The notes beneath the pieces were generated by a model. It was not told the origin of the DNA. It searched no databases and saw nothing but the letters and a program-made list of their open reading frames with translations. This document shows, piece by piece, positions 28,641 through 38,673 of a stretch of DNA of 64,000 bases (its first letter is position 1; each line of letters opens with the position of its first letter). The DNA comes from an uncultured Pelagibacteraceae bacterium (GTDB lineage Bacteria; Pseudomonadota; Alphaproteobacteria; Pelagibacterales; Pelagibacteraceae). The stretch covers positions 91,113 to 155,112 of the forward strand of contig CACGAU010000002.1 of NCBI GenBank assembly GCA_902571135.1. The letters run 5' to 3'. The position numbers were made by a program, and so were the translations under genes.

Positions 28641-29812
28641 CTGTCTACCTCACCGAAAACAATATCTAAAGAACCTAATACCGCAGGAACATCAGCTAAC
28701 ATATGGCCTTTAATTAGATAATCCATTGATTGCAAATGTGAAAATCCTGGTGCTCTTATTTTACATTTATAAGGTTTACTTGAACCATCAGATATTAAGT
28801 AAACACCAAATTCTCCTTTTGGTGCCTCAACAGCTGTATAAATTTCATCTTTTGGAACTCTGTATCCCTCTGTGAAAAGTTTAAAATGATGTATTAAAGC
28901 CTCCATTGATTGTTTGATTTCTGCCTTAGGTGGCGGGCTAATCTTACCATCTAATGATTTAATTGGACCTTTTTCCATTTTTGCCAGACATTGTTTGATA
29001 ATTGAAACACTTTCTTTCATTTCCTCAATTCTGCATAAATATCTGTCATAACAATCTCCGTTTTTTCCAACTGGTATTTTAAATTCTAAACTTTCATAGC
29101 AGTCATAAGGTTGGGATTTTCTTAAATCCCATGGAACACCTGAGCCTCTTATCATAACTCCTGAAAAAGAATAATCTAAAGCATCTTCTTTTGTGACTAC
29201 TCCTATATCGACATTTCTTTGTTTAAAAATTCTATTATCAGTTAACAAACTTTCTAAATCGTTAATTATTTTCGGAAACGTTTCACAAAATTTTGCAATA
29301 TCTTCCTCTAAACCTTTTGGCAAATCTTGATGAACACCTCCTGCTCTAAAATAATTTGCATGAAGTCTTGATCCTGAGGCTCTTTCATAAAATGTCATTA
29401 AGGTCTCCCTTTCCTCAAAACCCCAAAGAGAAGGTGTTAACGCCCCAACATCAAGCGCTTGAGTTGTAACATTTAAAATATGACTTAAGATTCTGCCTAT
29501 TTCACAAAAGATAACTCTTATGTATTGTGCTCTAATTGGTACATCTATTTTAAGTATTTTTTCGACAGCTAGTGCGAATGCATGCTCCTGATTCATTGGA
29601 GCAACATAATCTAAACGATCAAAATAAGGAACTGCCTGCATATAAGTTTTATTTTCGATAAGTTTTTCTGTTCCTCTATGAAGTAAACCGATGTGAGGAT
29701 CTGCTTTTTCAATTACTTCACCATCTAACTCTAAGATTAATCTTAGAACACCGTGAGCAGCAGGATGCTGAGGACCAAAATTTAAATTTAAATTTTTAAT
29801 TTTTTTTGTCAT
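28637..29812 (-). CDS. nuoD: NADH-quinone oxidoreductase subunit D
   Basis: The 49-kDa-type subunit that forms the quinone site with NuoB. The start was set at the ATG at 29812, which gives [21 protein letters not shown] and a 391-residue protein. The frame is open upstream to 29890, but those 26 extra residues lie entirely within nuoC and have no family counterpart. Conserved features include [15 protein letters not shown] with the quinone-site His, [14 protein letters not shown], and the C-terminal [11 protein letters not shown]. It overlaps the nuoC stop by 17 bp. Confidence 0.94.
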   Translation of the reverse strand: MTKKIKNLNLNFGPQHPAAHGVLRLILELDGEVIEKADPHIGLLHRGTEKLIENKTYMQAVPYFDRLDYVAPMNQEHAFALAVEKILKIDVPIRAQYIRVIFCEIGRILSHILNVTTQALDVGALTPSLWGFEERETLMTFYERASGSRLHANYFRAGGVHQDLPKGLEEDIAKFCETFPKIINDLESLLTDNRIFKQRNVDIGVVTKEDALDYSFSGVMIRGSGVPWDLRKSQPYDCYESLEFKIPVGKNGDCYDRYLCRIEEMKESVSIIKQCLAKMEKGPIKSLDGKISPPPKAEIKQSMEALIHHFKLFTEGYRVPKDEIYTAVEAPKGEFGVYLISDGSSKPYKCKIRAPGFSHLQSMDYLIKGHMLADVPAVLGSLDIVFGEVDR

Positions 29813-30401
29813 TATTTTCAATTTCTTCTTTAATGTATTTTGTTCCTTCCCAAGGACTTTCATAATCAAAATTTCTATAATTTTGCTCAAGTTTTACTGG
29901 TTCACTAATTACCTTCTTCTGATCTTCGCTATATCTAACTTCTGAGTGACCAGTTAATGGAAAATCTTTTCTTAATGGATGACCTTCAAATCCATAATCA
30001 GTTAGTATTCTTCTCAAATCTGGGTGATCCTTGAAAGATACCCCGTACATATCAAATACTTCTCTCTCCATCCAATTTGCTGATGGAAAAATGCTAGTTA
30101 ATGAGGGAATAACTTCATTTTCAGCAATTGAATATTTTACAATCAATCTTTGATTAAATTCATGACTTAAAAACAAGTATACCACTTCAAACCTTTGATT
30201 TTGTTCTGGGTAATCAACAACCGTTATATCTATTAATTGCCTAAATTTAGTATCTTGATTTGTTTTTAAGAATATAGCTACATCAACAATATCTTCTTTA
30301 TCTGTTTCAATATAAATTTGGTTATGTTTAATTTCTGTATTGTTAATTTTGGTAGTTAACTCAGAATTAATTTTTTTTTCTAGATCTTCTAAACTTTTCA
30401 T
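29796..30401 (-). CDS. nuoC: NADH-quinone oxidoreductase subunit C
   Basis: The 30-kDa-type hydrophilic subunit of complex I, 201 aa, separate from NuoD and not fused to it as in E. coli. The signature [20 protein letters not shown] and [20 protein letters not shown] lies at about residues 112-150. It lies 2 bp after nuoB, and its 3' end overlaps the nuoD start. Confidence 0.95.
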   Translation of the reverse strand: MKSLEDLEKKINSELTTKINNTEIKHNQIYIETDKEDIVDVAIFLKTNQDTKFRQLIDITVVDYPEQNQRFEVVYLFLSHEFNQRLIVKYSIAENEVIPSLTSIFPSANWMEREVFDMYGVSFKDHPDLRRILTDYGFEGHPLRKDFPLTGHSEVRYSEDQKKVISEPVKLEQNYRNFDYESPWEGTKYIKEEIENNDKKN

Positions 30402-30403
30402 AA

Positions 30404-30919
30404 CTACCTAATAAAAGATCCTTTTTTTCTAATTTTTTTTTGTAATTGTAGTATGCCATATAGCAGTGCCTCTGCTGATGGAGGACATCCTGGTACATAA
30501 ACATCTACAGGAACAATTCGATCACAACCTCTAACAACTGAATATGAATAATGATAATATCCTCCTCCATTTGCGCAACTACCCATTGAAATCACATATC
30601 TTGGTTCAGGCATTTGGTCATAAACTTTTCTTAAAGCCGGTGCCATTTTATTTGTTAAAGTGCCTGCAACTATCATAACATCGGATTGTCTTGGCGAACC
30701 TCTTGGAGCGGCACCAAATCTTTCTAAATCATATCTCGGCATAGCTGTTTGCATCATTTCAACAGCACAACAAGCTAAACCAAAGGTCATCCAATGAAGT
30801 GATCCTGATCTTGACCAGTTAATTAAATTATCAAGGGAGGTTGTTATAAAACCATTCTTACTAAAATCTTCTGCAAGTTGTTTAAATTCCTCAGGAACTT
30901 GATCTATTTTATTATTCAT
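30404..30919 (-). CDS. nuoB: NADH-quinone oxidoreductase subunit B
   Basis: Carries cluster N2, the last electron donor to quinone. The four ligands are visible: tandem Cys50-Cys51 in [10 protein letters not shown], Cys115 in [10 protein letters not shown], and Cys145 in [10 protein letters not shown]. The length of 171 aa is normal. It lies 15 bp after nuoA, the largest gap in the whole nuo block. Confidence 0.96.
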   Translation of the reverse strand: MNNKIDQVPEEFKQLAEDFSKNGFITTSLDNLINWSRSGSLHWMTFGLACCAVEMMQTAMPRYDLERFGAAPRGSPRQSDVMIVAGTLTNKMAPALRKVYDQMPEPRYVISMGSCANGGGYYHYSYSVVRGCDRIVPVDVYVPGCPPSAEALLYGILQLQKKIRKKGSFIR

Positions 30920-30934
30920 TGTGGTTTATAATTT

Positions 30935-31303
30935 TTATTCCCAGTCTAAAGCACCTTTTTTCCATTCATAAATAAAACCTATTGTAAGTATGAACAAAAA
31001 AATCATCATTGATGAAAAACCTAATAATCCAATATTTCCAAGAGATATTGCCCATGGAAATAAAAATGCTATCTCTAAATCAAAAATAATAAATAGAATT
31101 GCAACTAAATAAAATCTCACATCAAATTCCATTCTTGAATCCTCGAAAGGTTCAAAACCACACTCATAAGCTGAAAGTTTTTCAGGATCGGGTTTTTTTG
31201 GTGAAAGAATAAAGTTTACAACCACAAAAGCACAACTTAAGCCAAGAGCTAATAATAAAAATATTATTATTGGTAGGTAATCTTTTAAAAAATCAGATAA
31301 CAT
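30935..31303 (-). CDS. nuoA: NADH-quinone oxidoreductase subunit A
   Basis: Small membrane subunit of complex I, 122 aa, three helices. The family loop [20 protein letters not shown] lies between helices 1 and 2 at about residues 43-62. It opens the nuoA-N series. It lies 87 bp downstream of tRNA-Asp on the same strand, so the tRNAs and the complex I genes may share a transcript. Confidence 0.95.
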   Translation of the reverse strand: MLSDFLKDYLPIIIFLLLALGLSCAFVVVNFILSPKKPDPEKLSAYECGFEPFEDSRMEFDVRFYLVAILFIIFDLEIAFLFPWAISLGNIGLLGFSSMMIFLFILTIGFIYEWKKGALDWE

Positions 31304-31390
31304 GGAAATCTATATATCAGTTTTTAACTGTTGTTGAAGGGCTGATACGTCACATTTTTATTAATATTAACATTAAAAAATGCGAAAAAG

Positions 31391-31467
31391 TGGCGGGAGT
31401 GAAGGGACTCGAACCCTCGACCTATCGCGTGACAGGCGATCGCTCTAACCAACTGAGCTACACCCCC
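31391..31467 (-). tRNA. tRNA-Asp (GTC)
   Basis: The minus strand folds as a cloverleaf. The acceptor stem GGGGGTG pairs with CACTCCC, with one G-T. The D-arm is TAGCTCAGTTGGTTAGAG, and the anticodon arm has loop CTGTCAC with anticodon GTC. The T-arm is GAGGGTTCGAGTCCCTT (approximate bounds). Discriminator G is followed by an encoded CCA at 31393-31391. It lies 12 bp after tRNA-Val. Confidence 0.95.
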
Positions 31468-31479
31468 ACTTTGTCGTTT

Positions 31480-31555
31480 TGGTGGGCAGTAAAGGACTCG
31501 AACCTTTGACCCCCTCGGTGTAAACGAGATGCTCTACCAACTGAGCTAACCGCCC
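31480..31555 (-). tRNA. tRNA-Val (TAC)
   Basis: The minus-strand cloverleaf begins GGGCGGTTAGCTCAGTTGG. The acceptor pairs with ACTGCCC, with one G-T. The anticodon loop TTTACAC gives anticodon TAC. The T-arm has the standard GGTTCGAGTCC core. Discriminator A is followed by an encoded CCA. It lies between lon and tRNA-Asp. Confidence 0.95.
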
Positions 31556-31561
31556 AAAACA

Positions 31562-31597
31562 AGGCTACTTATTACATCAACACTTAAATAATGTAAA
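31562..31597 (-). promoter_or_regulatory. Candidate sigma70-type promoter for tRNA-Val/tRNA-Asp and nuo
   Basis: On the minus strand, TTTACA (31597-31592) is followed after 17 bp by TAATAA (31574-31569). The expected start lies a few bases before the tRNA-Val 5' end at 31555. The -35 box matches the consensus in five of six positions, and the -10 box is weaker. This is a pattern call only. Confidence 0.4.
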
Positions 31598-31604
31598 TTA
31601 ATTA

Positions 31605-33983
31605 TTATTGAATACTAGCTTGAGATTTATCATCTTTTTTAGATATATCGACCTCAACCCACTCTGTTGGTTTAAGTTCTTTTGTTAAAGCTATTTTTAT
31701 AACCTGATCAGCATATTCAACTGGAGTGATCTTAATATCGTCTACAATTTTCTTAGGCATATCCACTAGATCTTTTTCATTTTCTTTAGGAATTAAAACT
31801 TCTTTTATTCCAGCTCTATGTGCTGCTAATAGTTTTTCTTTCAAACCACCAATTGGTAATACTTGACCTGTCAAAGTTACTTCACCAGTCATGGCAACAT
31901 CTCTTCTTACAGAAATGTTCGTAATTGAGGAGACTATCGATGTCACCATTCCAATACCAGCAGATGGACCATCTTTTGGTGTTGCACCTTCGGGAACATG
32001 AATATGAAAATCTTTTTTTTCAAAAATAGGAGGAATAATTCCATACTCTAAACATTTTGACCTTACAAAAGATTTTGCGGCTTTAACAGATTCTTGCATA
32101 ACATCACCTAATTTACCGGTGATTTGCATTCTCCCTTTTCCTGGCATCGTAACAGTCTCAATTTTTAAAATTTCTCCACCATACTCAGTCCAAGCTAGTC
32201 CAGTTACAATACCTACTCTATTTTCAGCTTCTAATTCTCCAAACTTAAATTTAGGAACACCTAAAAAATCAGATAAATTTTTATTATTTATTCCGACCTC
32301 TTTTTCTTCACCTGCAACAATTTTCTTAACAACTTTCCTTGCAAGTTTAGAAATTTCTCTTTCAAGATTTCTTACACCTGACTCTTTTGTATATCCTCTA
32401 ATTACTTCTTTGATGATATCATCATCTAGCTTCATTTCTTTTTCTTTAACACCGTTATCTTTAATTTGTTTTGGTAATAAATACTTGTTTGCGATACTAA
32501 TTTTTTCATCCTCTGTATAGCCCGCTAATCTAATTACTTCCATTCTATCTAATAAAGGAGGTAAAATGTTTAAAGTATTAGCAGTCGTTACAAACATCAC
32601 ATCAGATAAATCATAATCAACTTCTAGATAATGGTCATTAAATGTAGTGTTCTGTTCAGGGTCTAATGCTTCTAACAATGCTGAAGATGGATCACCTCTA
32701 TAATCATTTCCAATTTTATCAATTTCATCTAATAAAATTAATGGATTTTTTGTTCCAGCTTTTTTCATCATTTGAATAATTTTACCTGGAAGAGATCCGA
32801 TATATGTTCTTCTGTGTCCACGTATTTCTGCCTCATCTCTCATTCCACCGACTGACATTCTAACAAATTCTCTATTTGTAGCTTTTGCAATTGATTTTCC
32901 TAAAGAGGTTTTTCCAACACCTGGGGGTCCAACTAAACATAAAATTGGTCCTTTAATTTTTTCCATTCTTTTTTGAACCGCTAAAAATTCAATAATTCTC
33001 TCTTTTACTTTTTCTAATCCAAAGTGGTCTTTATCAAGAATATCAAGAGCTTTCTTTAAATCTATATCTACTTCACTTTTTTTATGCCATGGCAGTTCAG
33101 TCATCCAATCTAAATAATTTCTCACAACTGTTGCCTCTGCAGACATTGGACTCATATTCTTTAATTTTTTTAACTCTTGTAAGCACTTCTTCTCTACTTC
33201 CTTTGGCATCTTGGCCTTTGTAATTGCTTTATTTAGACTGGTTGTTTCATCTTTGCCGTCTTCAATTTCGCCAAGTTCTTTTTGAATAGCTTTTAATTGT
33301 TCATTTAGATAATACTCTCTTTGAGTTTTTTCCATTTGAGTTTTAACTCTACCTCTTATTCTTTTTTCGACACCAATAATACTCGTCTCATTTTCCATTA
33401 TTTTAATAATGGCGTTTAATCTTTTCTTCACATCCACAGTTTCAAAAATTTGTTGTTTTTCAGAAATCGTAGCAGTTATATGAGATGCAATATTATCAGC
33501 AATCTGAGAAGGGTCTTTTAATTGTTTAATTGTATTAATTGTTTCACTAGAAATTTTTTTATTTATTGAGGTTAATTTTTCTAATCTTCTTAAAGCTGTA
33601 GCGGCTAAAGGAAACAAATCCTCGTCTTTAGGCAAAATATCTTGATAATGGGAATAATCACAAGTTATGAATTTTTCATTATCTTTAAAATCTAAAATTT
33701 TTACTCTCTTAATTCCCTCTACTAAAACTTTAACAGTTCCATCAGGTAATTTTAATAATTGTAAAATACTTCCTTCACAACCATACATAAAAACATCAGT
33801 TTTCTTAGGATCATCAATTTCAGAATTTTTTTGAGTAACAAGAATAATTTTTTTATCTTTTTTCATTACCTCATTTAGAGCTGAAATAGATTTATCCCTT
33901 CCTACAAACAAAGGAATTACCATGCTCGGGAAAACCACGATATCTCTTAGTGGTAACAACGGTAGTGAAATTTTGACGTCCAT
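31605..33983 (-). CDS. lon: ATP-dependent protease Lon
   Basis: Serine-lysine AAA+ protease degrading misfolded and regulatory proteins in the cytoplasm. The 792 residues contain the N-terminal LonN domain ([20 protein letters not shown] at about residues 7-26). Walker A is [17 protein letters not shown], Walker B is [12 protein letters not shown], and the proteolytic domain has catalytic Ser in [15 protein letters not shown] and Lys in [20 protein letters not shown]. It follows clpX on the same strand with a 60-bp gap. The hupB gene that often follows lon in Proteobacteria is absent, and tRNA-Val follows instead. Confidence 0.96.
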   Translation of the reverse strand: MDVKISLPLLPLRDIVVFPSMVIPLFVGRDKSISALNEVMKKDKKIILVTQKNSEIDDPKKTDVFMYGCEGSILQLLKLPDGTVKVLVEGIKRVKILDFKDNEKFITCDYSHYQDILPKDEDLFPLAATALRRLEKLTSINKKISSETINTIKQLKDPSQIADNIASHITATISEKQQIFETVDVKKRLNAIIKIMENETSIIGVEKRIRGRVKTQMEKTQREYYLNEQLKAIQKELGEIEDGKDETTSLNKAITKAKMPKEVEKKCLQELKKLKNMSPMSAEATVVRNYLDWMTELPWHKKSEVDIDLKKALDILDKDHFGLEKVKERIIEFLAVQKRMEKIKGPILCLVGPPGVGKTSLGKSIAKATNREFVRMSVGGMRDEAEIRGHRRTYIGSLPGKIIQMMKKAGTKNPLILLDEIDKIGNDYRGDPSSALLEALDPEQNTTFNDHYLEVDYDLSDVMFVTTANTLNILPPLLDRMEVIRLAGYTEDEKISIANKYLLPKQIKDNGVKEKEMKLDDDIIKEVIRGYTKESGVRNLEREISKLARKVVKKIVAGEEKEVGINNKNLSDFLGVPKFKFGELEAENRVGIVTGLAWTEYGGEILKIETVTMPGKGRMQITGKLGDVMQESVKAAKSFVRSKCLEYGIIPPIFEKKDFHIHVPEGATPKDGPSAGIGMVTSIVSSITNISVRRDVAMTGEVTLTGQVLPIGGLKEKLLAAHRAGIKEVLIPKENEKDLVDMPKKIVDDIKITPVEYADQVIKIALTKELKPTEWVEVDISKKDDKSQASIQ

Positions 33984-34043
33984 AGTAATAATATGGATAT
34001 TATATTTTATAATGCAATAGATATTTATTACTTATTAAGGATA

Positions 34044-35312
34044 TTAAGCCGCTGTGGTCTTATTTGACTTGGATTTATTATCACCTTTAGCATGAACTAA
34101 AATTGGTTGTGACTGTCCTTTTGCTGCACCTGCATCAACAATAACTTCTTCAATATTATCTTGACTTGGAAGATCGTACATTGTTTTCAACAAAATATTT
34201 TCTAGAATTGATCTCAAACCTCTTGCTCCAGTTTTTTTACTAATTGCTTTTTGCGCTATTTCTTTTAAAGCATTATCTTTAAATATTAGTTTAGCACCAT
34301 CTAACTTAAACAACTCTTGATATTGTTTTGTTAATGAATTTTTTGGTTCTTGTAATATTTTAATTAAAGATTTTTCATCCAAATCTTCAAGTGTTGCTAT
34401 CATTGGAAGTCTTCCAATAAATTCTGGAATGAGTCCAAATTTCAATAAATCCTCAGGTTCTAAACCTTTCATCCATTCACCAGTTTTCTTGTCTTGTGTA
34501 TTTTTCACATCTGCACCAAAACCTATTGAAGTTCCTTTATCTCTTTGAGAGATTATTTTATCAAGACCTGCAAAAGCACCACCACAAATAAATAAAATAT
34601 TTGTAGTATCTACCTGTAAAAATTCTTGCTGAGGATGTTTTCTACCACCTTGAGGCGGAACACTAGCAACTGTTCCTTCCATTATTTTAAGAAGAGCTTG
34701 CTGAACCCCTTCTCCAGAAACATCTCTTGTGATTGATGGGTTTTCTGATTTTCTACTTATTTTATCAACCTCATCGATATAAACTATACCTCTTTGAGCT
34801 TTTTCAACATTATAGTCAGATGCTTGTAACAATTTTAAAATAATATTTTCTACATCTTCACCAACATAACCAGCCTCTGTTAGAGTGGTTGCATCAGCCA
34901 TTGTAAATGGAACATCTAAAATTCTAGCTAAAGTTTGTGCAAGCAATGTTTTTCCACAACCTGTAGGACCCACTAAAAGTATATTAGATTTTGATAGCTC
35001 AACATTTTTACTAGTTTTGCTTTCATAATTTAATCTTTTGTAATGGTTGTGCACTGCAACAGACAATACCTTCTTCGCATGAGCCTGACCAATTACATAA
35101 TCATCTAATACTGAACAAATTTCTTTTGGAGATGGAAGGCCATCTTGATGTTTTACAAAAGTATCTTTACTCTCCTCTTTTATAATGTCCATACATAGCT
35201 CAACACATTCATCGCAAATGAAAACTGTTGGACCAGCAATCAACTTTCTTACTTCGTGTTGGCTCTTGCCACAGAAAGAACAGTAAAGAATATTTTTATT
35301 ATTTGTTGTCAT
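34044..35312 (-). CDS. clpX: ATP-dependent Clp protease ATP-binding subunit ClpX
   Basis: AAA+ unfoldase that feeds substrates to ClpP. The N-terminal zinc-binding domain has Cys11, Cys14, Cys33 and Cys36. Walker A GPTGCGKT is at residues 115-122, and Walker B is in [11 protein letters not shown]. The IGF-type ClpP-contact loop is represented by [10 protein letters not shown], and sensor motifs include [12 protein letters not shown] and [11 protein letters not shown]. The length of 422 aa is typical. It is 92 bp downstream of clpP. Confidence 0.96.
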   Translation of the reverse strand: MTTNNKNILYCSFCGKSQHEVRKLIAGPTVFICDECVELCMDIIKEESKDTFVKHQDGLPSPKEICSVLDDYVIGQAHAKKVLSVAVHNHYKRLNYESKTSKNVELSKSNILLVGPTGCGKTLLAQTLARILDVPFTMADATTLTEAGYVGEDVENIILKLLQASDYNVEKAQRGIVYIDEVDKISRKSENPSITRDVSGEGVQQALLKIMEGTVASVPPQGGRKHPQQEFLQVDTTNILFICGGAFAGLDKIISQRDKGTSIGFGADVKNTQDKKTGEWMKGLEPEDLLKFGLIPEFIGRLPMIATLEDLDEKSLIKILQEPKNSLTKQYQELFKLDGAKLIFKDNALKEIAQKAISKKTGARGLRSILENILLKTMYDLPSQDNIEEVIVDAGAAKGQSQPILVHAKGDNKSKSNKTTAA

Positions 35313-35404
35313 TTTAATTTTTATAACGAATCAATTTAATTACTCTATTATAGAAGACTCATACTAATCAAGTTTGGAATAATGCTGACTCAATATATTG
35401 TGTA

Positions 35405-36016
35405 TTAAGATCTTTTTTCTACTACTTCGTCAATTAGACCAAATGATTGTGCGACATCTGCTGTCATAAAATTATCTCTTTCAAGAGCAGATTTTATTTC
35501 ATCAACACTTTTTCCAGTATGTCTAGAATAAATTTCATTAAGCCTTTTCTTTAAAGACAAAACTTCATTAGCGTGAATTTCAATATCAGTTGCCTGACCT
35601 TGAAAACCTGCAGATGGTTGATGAACCATTATTCTTGAATTTGGTAATGAAAATCTTTTTCCTTTTGTGCCGGCTGCTAACAAAAAAGAACCCATTGAAG
35701 CTGCTTGACCTATGCATAAAGTAGAAATGTCTGGCTTTACATATTGCATTGTATCATAAATACCAAGTCCTGCTGTAACCAAACCTCCAGGACTATTAAT
35801 GTATAAATAAATTTCTTTCTTTGGATCTTCAGCTTCTAAAAATAATAATTGAGCTGTAACCAATGATGCTACGTTGTCATTAATTTGACCTGTTAAAAAA
35901 ATAATTCTTTCTTTTAATAGTCTTGAATAAATATCATAAGCTCTTTCACCTTTACTTGATTGTTCAACAACCATTGGTACAAGATTGCTCATATGTTCTG
36001 ATAATTTTGTTGTCAT
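35405..36016 (-). CDS. clpP: ATP-dependent Clp protease proteolytic subunit
   Basis: Tetradecameric serine peptidase partner of ClpX. The catalytic Ser107 lies in [13 protein letters not shown] and His132 in [20 protein letters not shown]. The third residue, Asp, is expected near position 181. The length of 203 aa is normal. It lies 32 bp downstream of tig in the common tig-clpP-clpX-lon order. Confidence 0.96.
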   Translation of the reverse strand: MTTKLSEHMSNLVPMVVEQSSKGERAYDIYSRLLKERIIFLTGQINDNVASLVTAQLLFLEAEDPKKEIYLYINSPGGLVTAGLGIYDTMQYVKPDISTLCIGQAASMGSFLLAAGTKGKRFSLPNSRIMVHQPSAGFQGQATDIEIHANEVLSLKKRLNEIYSRHTGKSVDEIKSALERDNFMTADVAQSFGLIDEVVEKRS

Positions 36017-36048
36017 AAGTTGATTCGTTCTACTTATACAACTTGAGA

Positions 36049-37491
36049 TTACTTTTTGCTAACTTTTTTTATCTTTTTCACAGCTGGCTTTGATTTTGCC
36101 TTTTTAGTTGCAGGTTTTTTTTCTTTCGCAGATGTTGTGACTGTTTTTTTCTTAGTTACTTTTTTTTCTTCTCCATGACTGTGATCATGATCATGATTAT
36201 GATTATGGGCTTCTTTTAAAATCTTTTCAGCTTCATCTTTTGAAATTTCTTTCTTATTTGCTTTACCTTTTTCTTTAATTAAATTTAAAATTTTTTCTTC
36301 ATATACGGTTCCTCTTAAACTAGCTAATGCAGATGGGTTTTTTTGGTAAAAATCCATAACCATTTTTTCTTGTCCTGGCATCATTCTTAGTTGTTTTTGT
36401 ACTTCAGCTTGAACTTCTTGTTCTGTTACTTTAATTTGATTTTTTTCACCAAACTCGTTTAAAATTAAACCAGTTTTAATTCTTGTTTTAGCTTTTTCTT
36501 CGAAGTTTTTTTTATTTTTCTTGACTTCTTCTTCTGACATGCCTTGTGAAAGAATTTTTACTTCTTCATCAACTAAATTTTCAGGAACCTCATCTACTTT
36601 AATTTTTTCAATTTCTTTTAAAATTTGATTTTTAGATAATTGATCTAGAGAATTTTTATATTCATCATTAATTTGTTTTGAAATTAATGTTTTTAAATCT
36701 TTTAAATCTTTTGCTCCTAAATTTTTTGCAAAATCATCATCAATTTTTACTTCTTCTGATTGTTTAACACTTAAAATTTTACAATTAAATTTAGCTTTTT
36801 TGTTTACTAATTCTTTTTCAGGGAAATTATCTGGCAAAGTTGCCTCTACAATTTTTTCATCATCTTTCTTAACTCCAATTAATTGCTCATCAAAGCCTTT
36901 TAAAAATAAATCTTTACCTAAAGTTAATTGAGTATTTTTTCCTTCACTTCCTTTAAAATCCTTACCTTCAACTGTTGCTTTGTAATCTAGAGAAACTAAA
37001 TCACCTTTTTTTGCTTTTGTATCAACACTTACTTCTTTAAAATTTGGTTGGTTTTTAGCAATTTCTTTAATTCTTTTATCTGTTTCACCATCGTCAATTT
37101 TTACAGTGTATTCGTCAAATTTAATATTTTCTAAAGATTTAATTTCTACTTTTGGTAACTCGGTGACTGATAAAACATACTCAAGATCTTTATCTTCACC
37201 GTAAGTCTTTAAGTCAAGCTTGGGTTGACCAGCTGGTTTAATTTTATTTTCTTCTAATGCTTTTGTAGATGTTTCCTTTAAAACTTTATCTAAAACTTCT
37301 CCAAAAACTGCTTTACCAAATTGTCTCTTTAAAATTTCTTTTGGAACTTTGCCTGGTCTAAATCCTTTAAGATTTACACTACCTTTTATCTCCTCATATT
37401 TTTCGTCCATATAAGAGCTCATTGTCTCTTTATCGATAAAAACTTTAAGGTCTTTATTTAATCCCTTTTTATTTTCTACTGTAACTTTCAT
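36049..37491 (-). CDS. tig: Trigger factor with a His-rich, Lys-rich C-terminal tail
   Basis: Ribosome-associated chaperone with peptidyl-prolyl isomerase activity. The ribosome-binding signature [20 protein letters not shown] is at about residues 44-63. An FKBP-type domain ([19 protein letters not shown]) lies near 160-180, followed by the helical chaperone domain. The tail is unusual: six histidines alternate with Asn, Asp and Ser at about residues 429-439, and about 38 residues dominated by Lys, Ala and Thr follow. E. coli trigger factor ends near residue 432 without such a tail. The His run could bind divalent metal, and the basic tail could bind RNA or the ribosome; both are inference. 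Confidence 0.93.
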   Translation of the reverse strand: MKVTVENKKGLNKDLKVFIDKETMSSYMDEKYEEIKGSVNLKGFRPGKVPKEILKRQFGKAVFGEVLDKVLKETSTKALEENKIKPAGQPKLDLKTYGEDKDLEYVLSVTELPKVEIKSLENIKFDEYTVKIDDGETDKRIKEIAKNQPNFKEVSVDTKAKKGDLVSLDYKATVEGKDFKGSEGKNTQLTLGKDLFLKGFDEQLIGVKKDDEKIVEATLPDNFPEKELVNKKAKFNCKILSVKQSEEVKIDDDFAKNLGAKDLKDLKTLISKQINDEYKNSLDQLSKNQILKEIEKIKVDEVPENLVDEEVKILSQGMSEEEVKKNKKNFEEKAKTRIKTGLILNEFGEKNQIKVTEQEVQAEVQKQLRMMPGQEKMVMDFYQKNPSALASLRGTVYEEKILNLIKEKGKANKKEISKDEAEKILKEAHNHNHDHDHSHGEEKKVTKKKTVTTSAKEKKPATKKAKSKPAVKKIKKVSKK

Positions 37492-37501
37492 AATATTTTA
37501 A

Positions 37502-37586
37502 TGGTAGGGCGAAAAGGACTCGAACCTTCACATGTTGCCATATTGGTTCCTAAGACCAACGCGTCTACCAATTCCGCCATCGCCCC
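37502..37586 (-). tRNA. tRNA-Leu (TAG)
   Basis: The 85-nt minus-strand class II tRNA has a long variable arm. Acceptor GGGGCGA pairs with TCGCCCT (first pair G-T). The anticodon stem TTGGT/ACCAA encloses CTTAGGA with anticodon TAG. The T-arm has the GGTTCGAGTCC core, and discriminator A is followed by an encoded CCA. It ends 10 bp before the tig start codon, so tig is probably transcribed with it. Confidence 0.95.
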
Positions 37587-37600
37587 ACAAATTACGAGGT

Positions 37601-37629
37601 TTTATATATTATTGAAACTATTTGTCCAA
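37601..37629 (-). promoter_or_regulatory. Candidate sigma70-type promoter for tRNA-Leu and tig
   Basis: On the minus strand, TTGGAC (37629-37624) and TATAAA (37606-37601) are separated by exactly 17 bp. They lie 14 bp upstream of the tRNA-Leu 5' end, which places the start point a few bases before the tRNA. Both boxes match the consensus in four or five positions. This is the best-looking promoter seen in the window. Confidence 0.55.
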
Positions 37630-37687
37630 TGACAATTGTTAAAAAATTATCTATTTATCTAATAAAATTTATACTAATTTATAAAAA

Positions 37688-37939
37688 ATGATTATTTCAC
37701 CTTGCATAAGCATTTGTAAAACTGATCCATCAACAGGTTATTGTTATGGTTGTGGAAGAAGTAATGAGGAAAAAAGACTTTGGAAATTGGAAGAAACAAC
37801 TGATGATTGGAAAAAAGAAAATATAATTGTAATTGAAAAAAGACTTACTGGTTGGCAGCTTGAAAGTTTTAAAGAGTCATACTCTTACAAAATCAAGAAT
37901 GGCATGTCTCTTTTTAAGAAAAACTTAATCAAAGATTGA
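37688..37939 (+). CDS. DUF1289-family small cysteine protein
   Basis: An 83-residue cytoplasmic protein with the DUF1289 pattern: Cys6 and Cys10 in ISPCISICKTD, then Cys19 and Cys22 in YCYGCGRSNEE. A Trp-containing helix follows (EKRLWKLEETTDDWKKEN). The four cysteines could bind a metal or Fe-S centre, but no function is established. It is the first plus-strand gene of the window and reads away from the tRNA-Leu promoter. A membrane micro-ORF follows 6 bp later. Confidence 0.8.
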   Translation: MIISPCISICKTDPSTGYCYGCGRSNEEKRLWKLEETTDDWKKENIIVIEKRLTGWQLESFKESYSYKIKNGMSLFKKNLIKD

Positions 37940-37945
37940 TAAAAT

Positions 37946-38119
37946 ATGAGTAAAGTTAAAATTGTAAGTATTATCTATGCTATAGGAATAATTATTGGCG
38001 CTTTATTCTTTGATGTTTGGGGAGCAGATACCACCCCTTTAAAAACATTGTCTGTATTTGCTTGGACTGTAATATTTATTATAGCTTTATTTTTTGTTGA
38101 TAAAAATGAGAGAAAATAA
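37946..38119 (+). CDS. Small membrane protein of unknown function (57 aa)
   Basis: The ATG at 37946 opens 57 codons (MSKVKIVSIIYAIGIIIGAL at the start, ending FVDKNERK). Two hydrophobic helices of about 18 residues are separated by a polar turn containing WGADTTPLK. It starts 6 bp after the DUF1289 gene and overlaps the next gene by 14 bp, so the three form a small plus-strand operon. Its two-helix pattern, operon position and in-frame integrity argue for a real gene. I do not recognise the family. Confidence 0.55.
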   Translation: MSKVKIVSIIYAIGIIIGALFFDVWGADTTPLKTLSVFAWTVIFIIALFFVDKNERK

Positions 38120-38528
38120 GTTTTTAATATTTTTTTTATCATTTTTTTTTATATCCTTTAATTCTCACTCAGAAATAATTGTGTTGAGTAAATGTGATCA
38201 TAAAGAGGACGGTTTTTTAAAAAATGAATATATTTTTAATCTTAATGAACTAATTATGACACGTAATTACGTTTATAATGAAAAAACTTATCAAAAATAT
38301 AAAATTACTGATTTAAGCGTTAAAAAGAAAAACTCCTATGTGAGAAATATTTATGAGGAAGATGGAAAAATACTTACATTAAAACATGGTTATCCTCAGT
38401 TTTATACTCAAATTTTATTTGAAAAAAACAAACCAGAAATATTTGTTAAGGCTGTTTTGAATGATGTCGAAAGTTTATCTAAAATCTCTAGTTGTAAAAA
38501 AATAGAGAAATTTGATCAAGAAAGTTAA
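38106..38528 (+). CDS. Secreted protein of unknown function (140 aa)
   Basis: The start was placed at the ATG at 38106, giving MRENKFLIFFLSFFFISFNS, a typical signal peptide with likely cleavage near residues 20-22. The open frame extends 12 bp upstream to a TTG that has no support. The mature part has two cysteines (CDHKEDGF and ISSCKKIEKF) that could form a disulfide, and a basic Tyr-rich middle. No family was recognised. It overlaps the preceding two-helix protein by 14 bp. Confidence 0.6.
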   Translation: MRENKFLIFFLSFFFISFNSHSEIIVLSKCDHKEDGFLKNEYIFNLNELIMTRNYVYNEKTYQKYKITDLSVKKKNSYVRNIYEEDGKILTLKHGYPQFYTQILFEKNKPEIFVKAVLNDVESLSKISSCKKIEKFDQES

Positions 38529-38662
38529 TTTTTATTTTTTTTTTCTTCTTTGTTTTTAGTAATAGATTTTTTCTTAAGTTCAAATCTACTATTTGTAATA
38601 TTTGAACGATGCTTCGCGTATGCTTGTTTTTGCGCTTGTCTCATTGCTCTTTTAGATGACAT
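38525..38662 (-). CDS. Small basic protein of unknown function (45 aa)
   Basis: A minus-strand ATG at 38662 opens 45 codons, MSSKRAMRQAQKQAYAKHRS then a Lys/Asn-rich tail ending KNKN. The N-terminal half looks like a basic helix and is not low-complexity; the last 15 residues are A-rich coding that could be trivial. It is convergent with the preceding gene (4-bp overlap of stops), and the next minus-strand gene lies 11 bp upstream. It could be a nucleic-acid-binding peptide or a chance ORF. Confidence 0.4.
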   Translation of the reverse strand: MSSKRAMRQAQKQAYAKHRSNITNSRFELKKKSITKNKEEKKNKN

Positions 38663-38673
38663 GATATTTTAGT

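Noticed and set aside
29813..29890. Longer NuoD with 26 extra N-terminal residues
   Set aside because: The extra codons lie fully inside nuoC, lack family similarity and have no ribosome site; the ATG at 29812 fits the conserved NuoD start.
36170..36215. Short tandem CATGAT-like repeats, considered as a CRISPR or satellite array
   Set aside because: The units are 6 bp, in frame with trigger factor and encode alternating His-Asp/Asn; there are no spacers.
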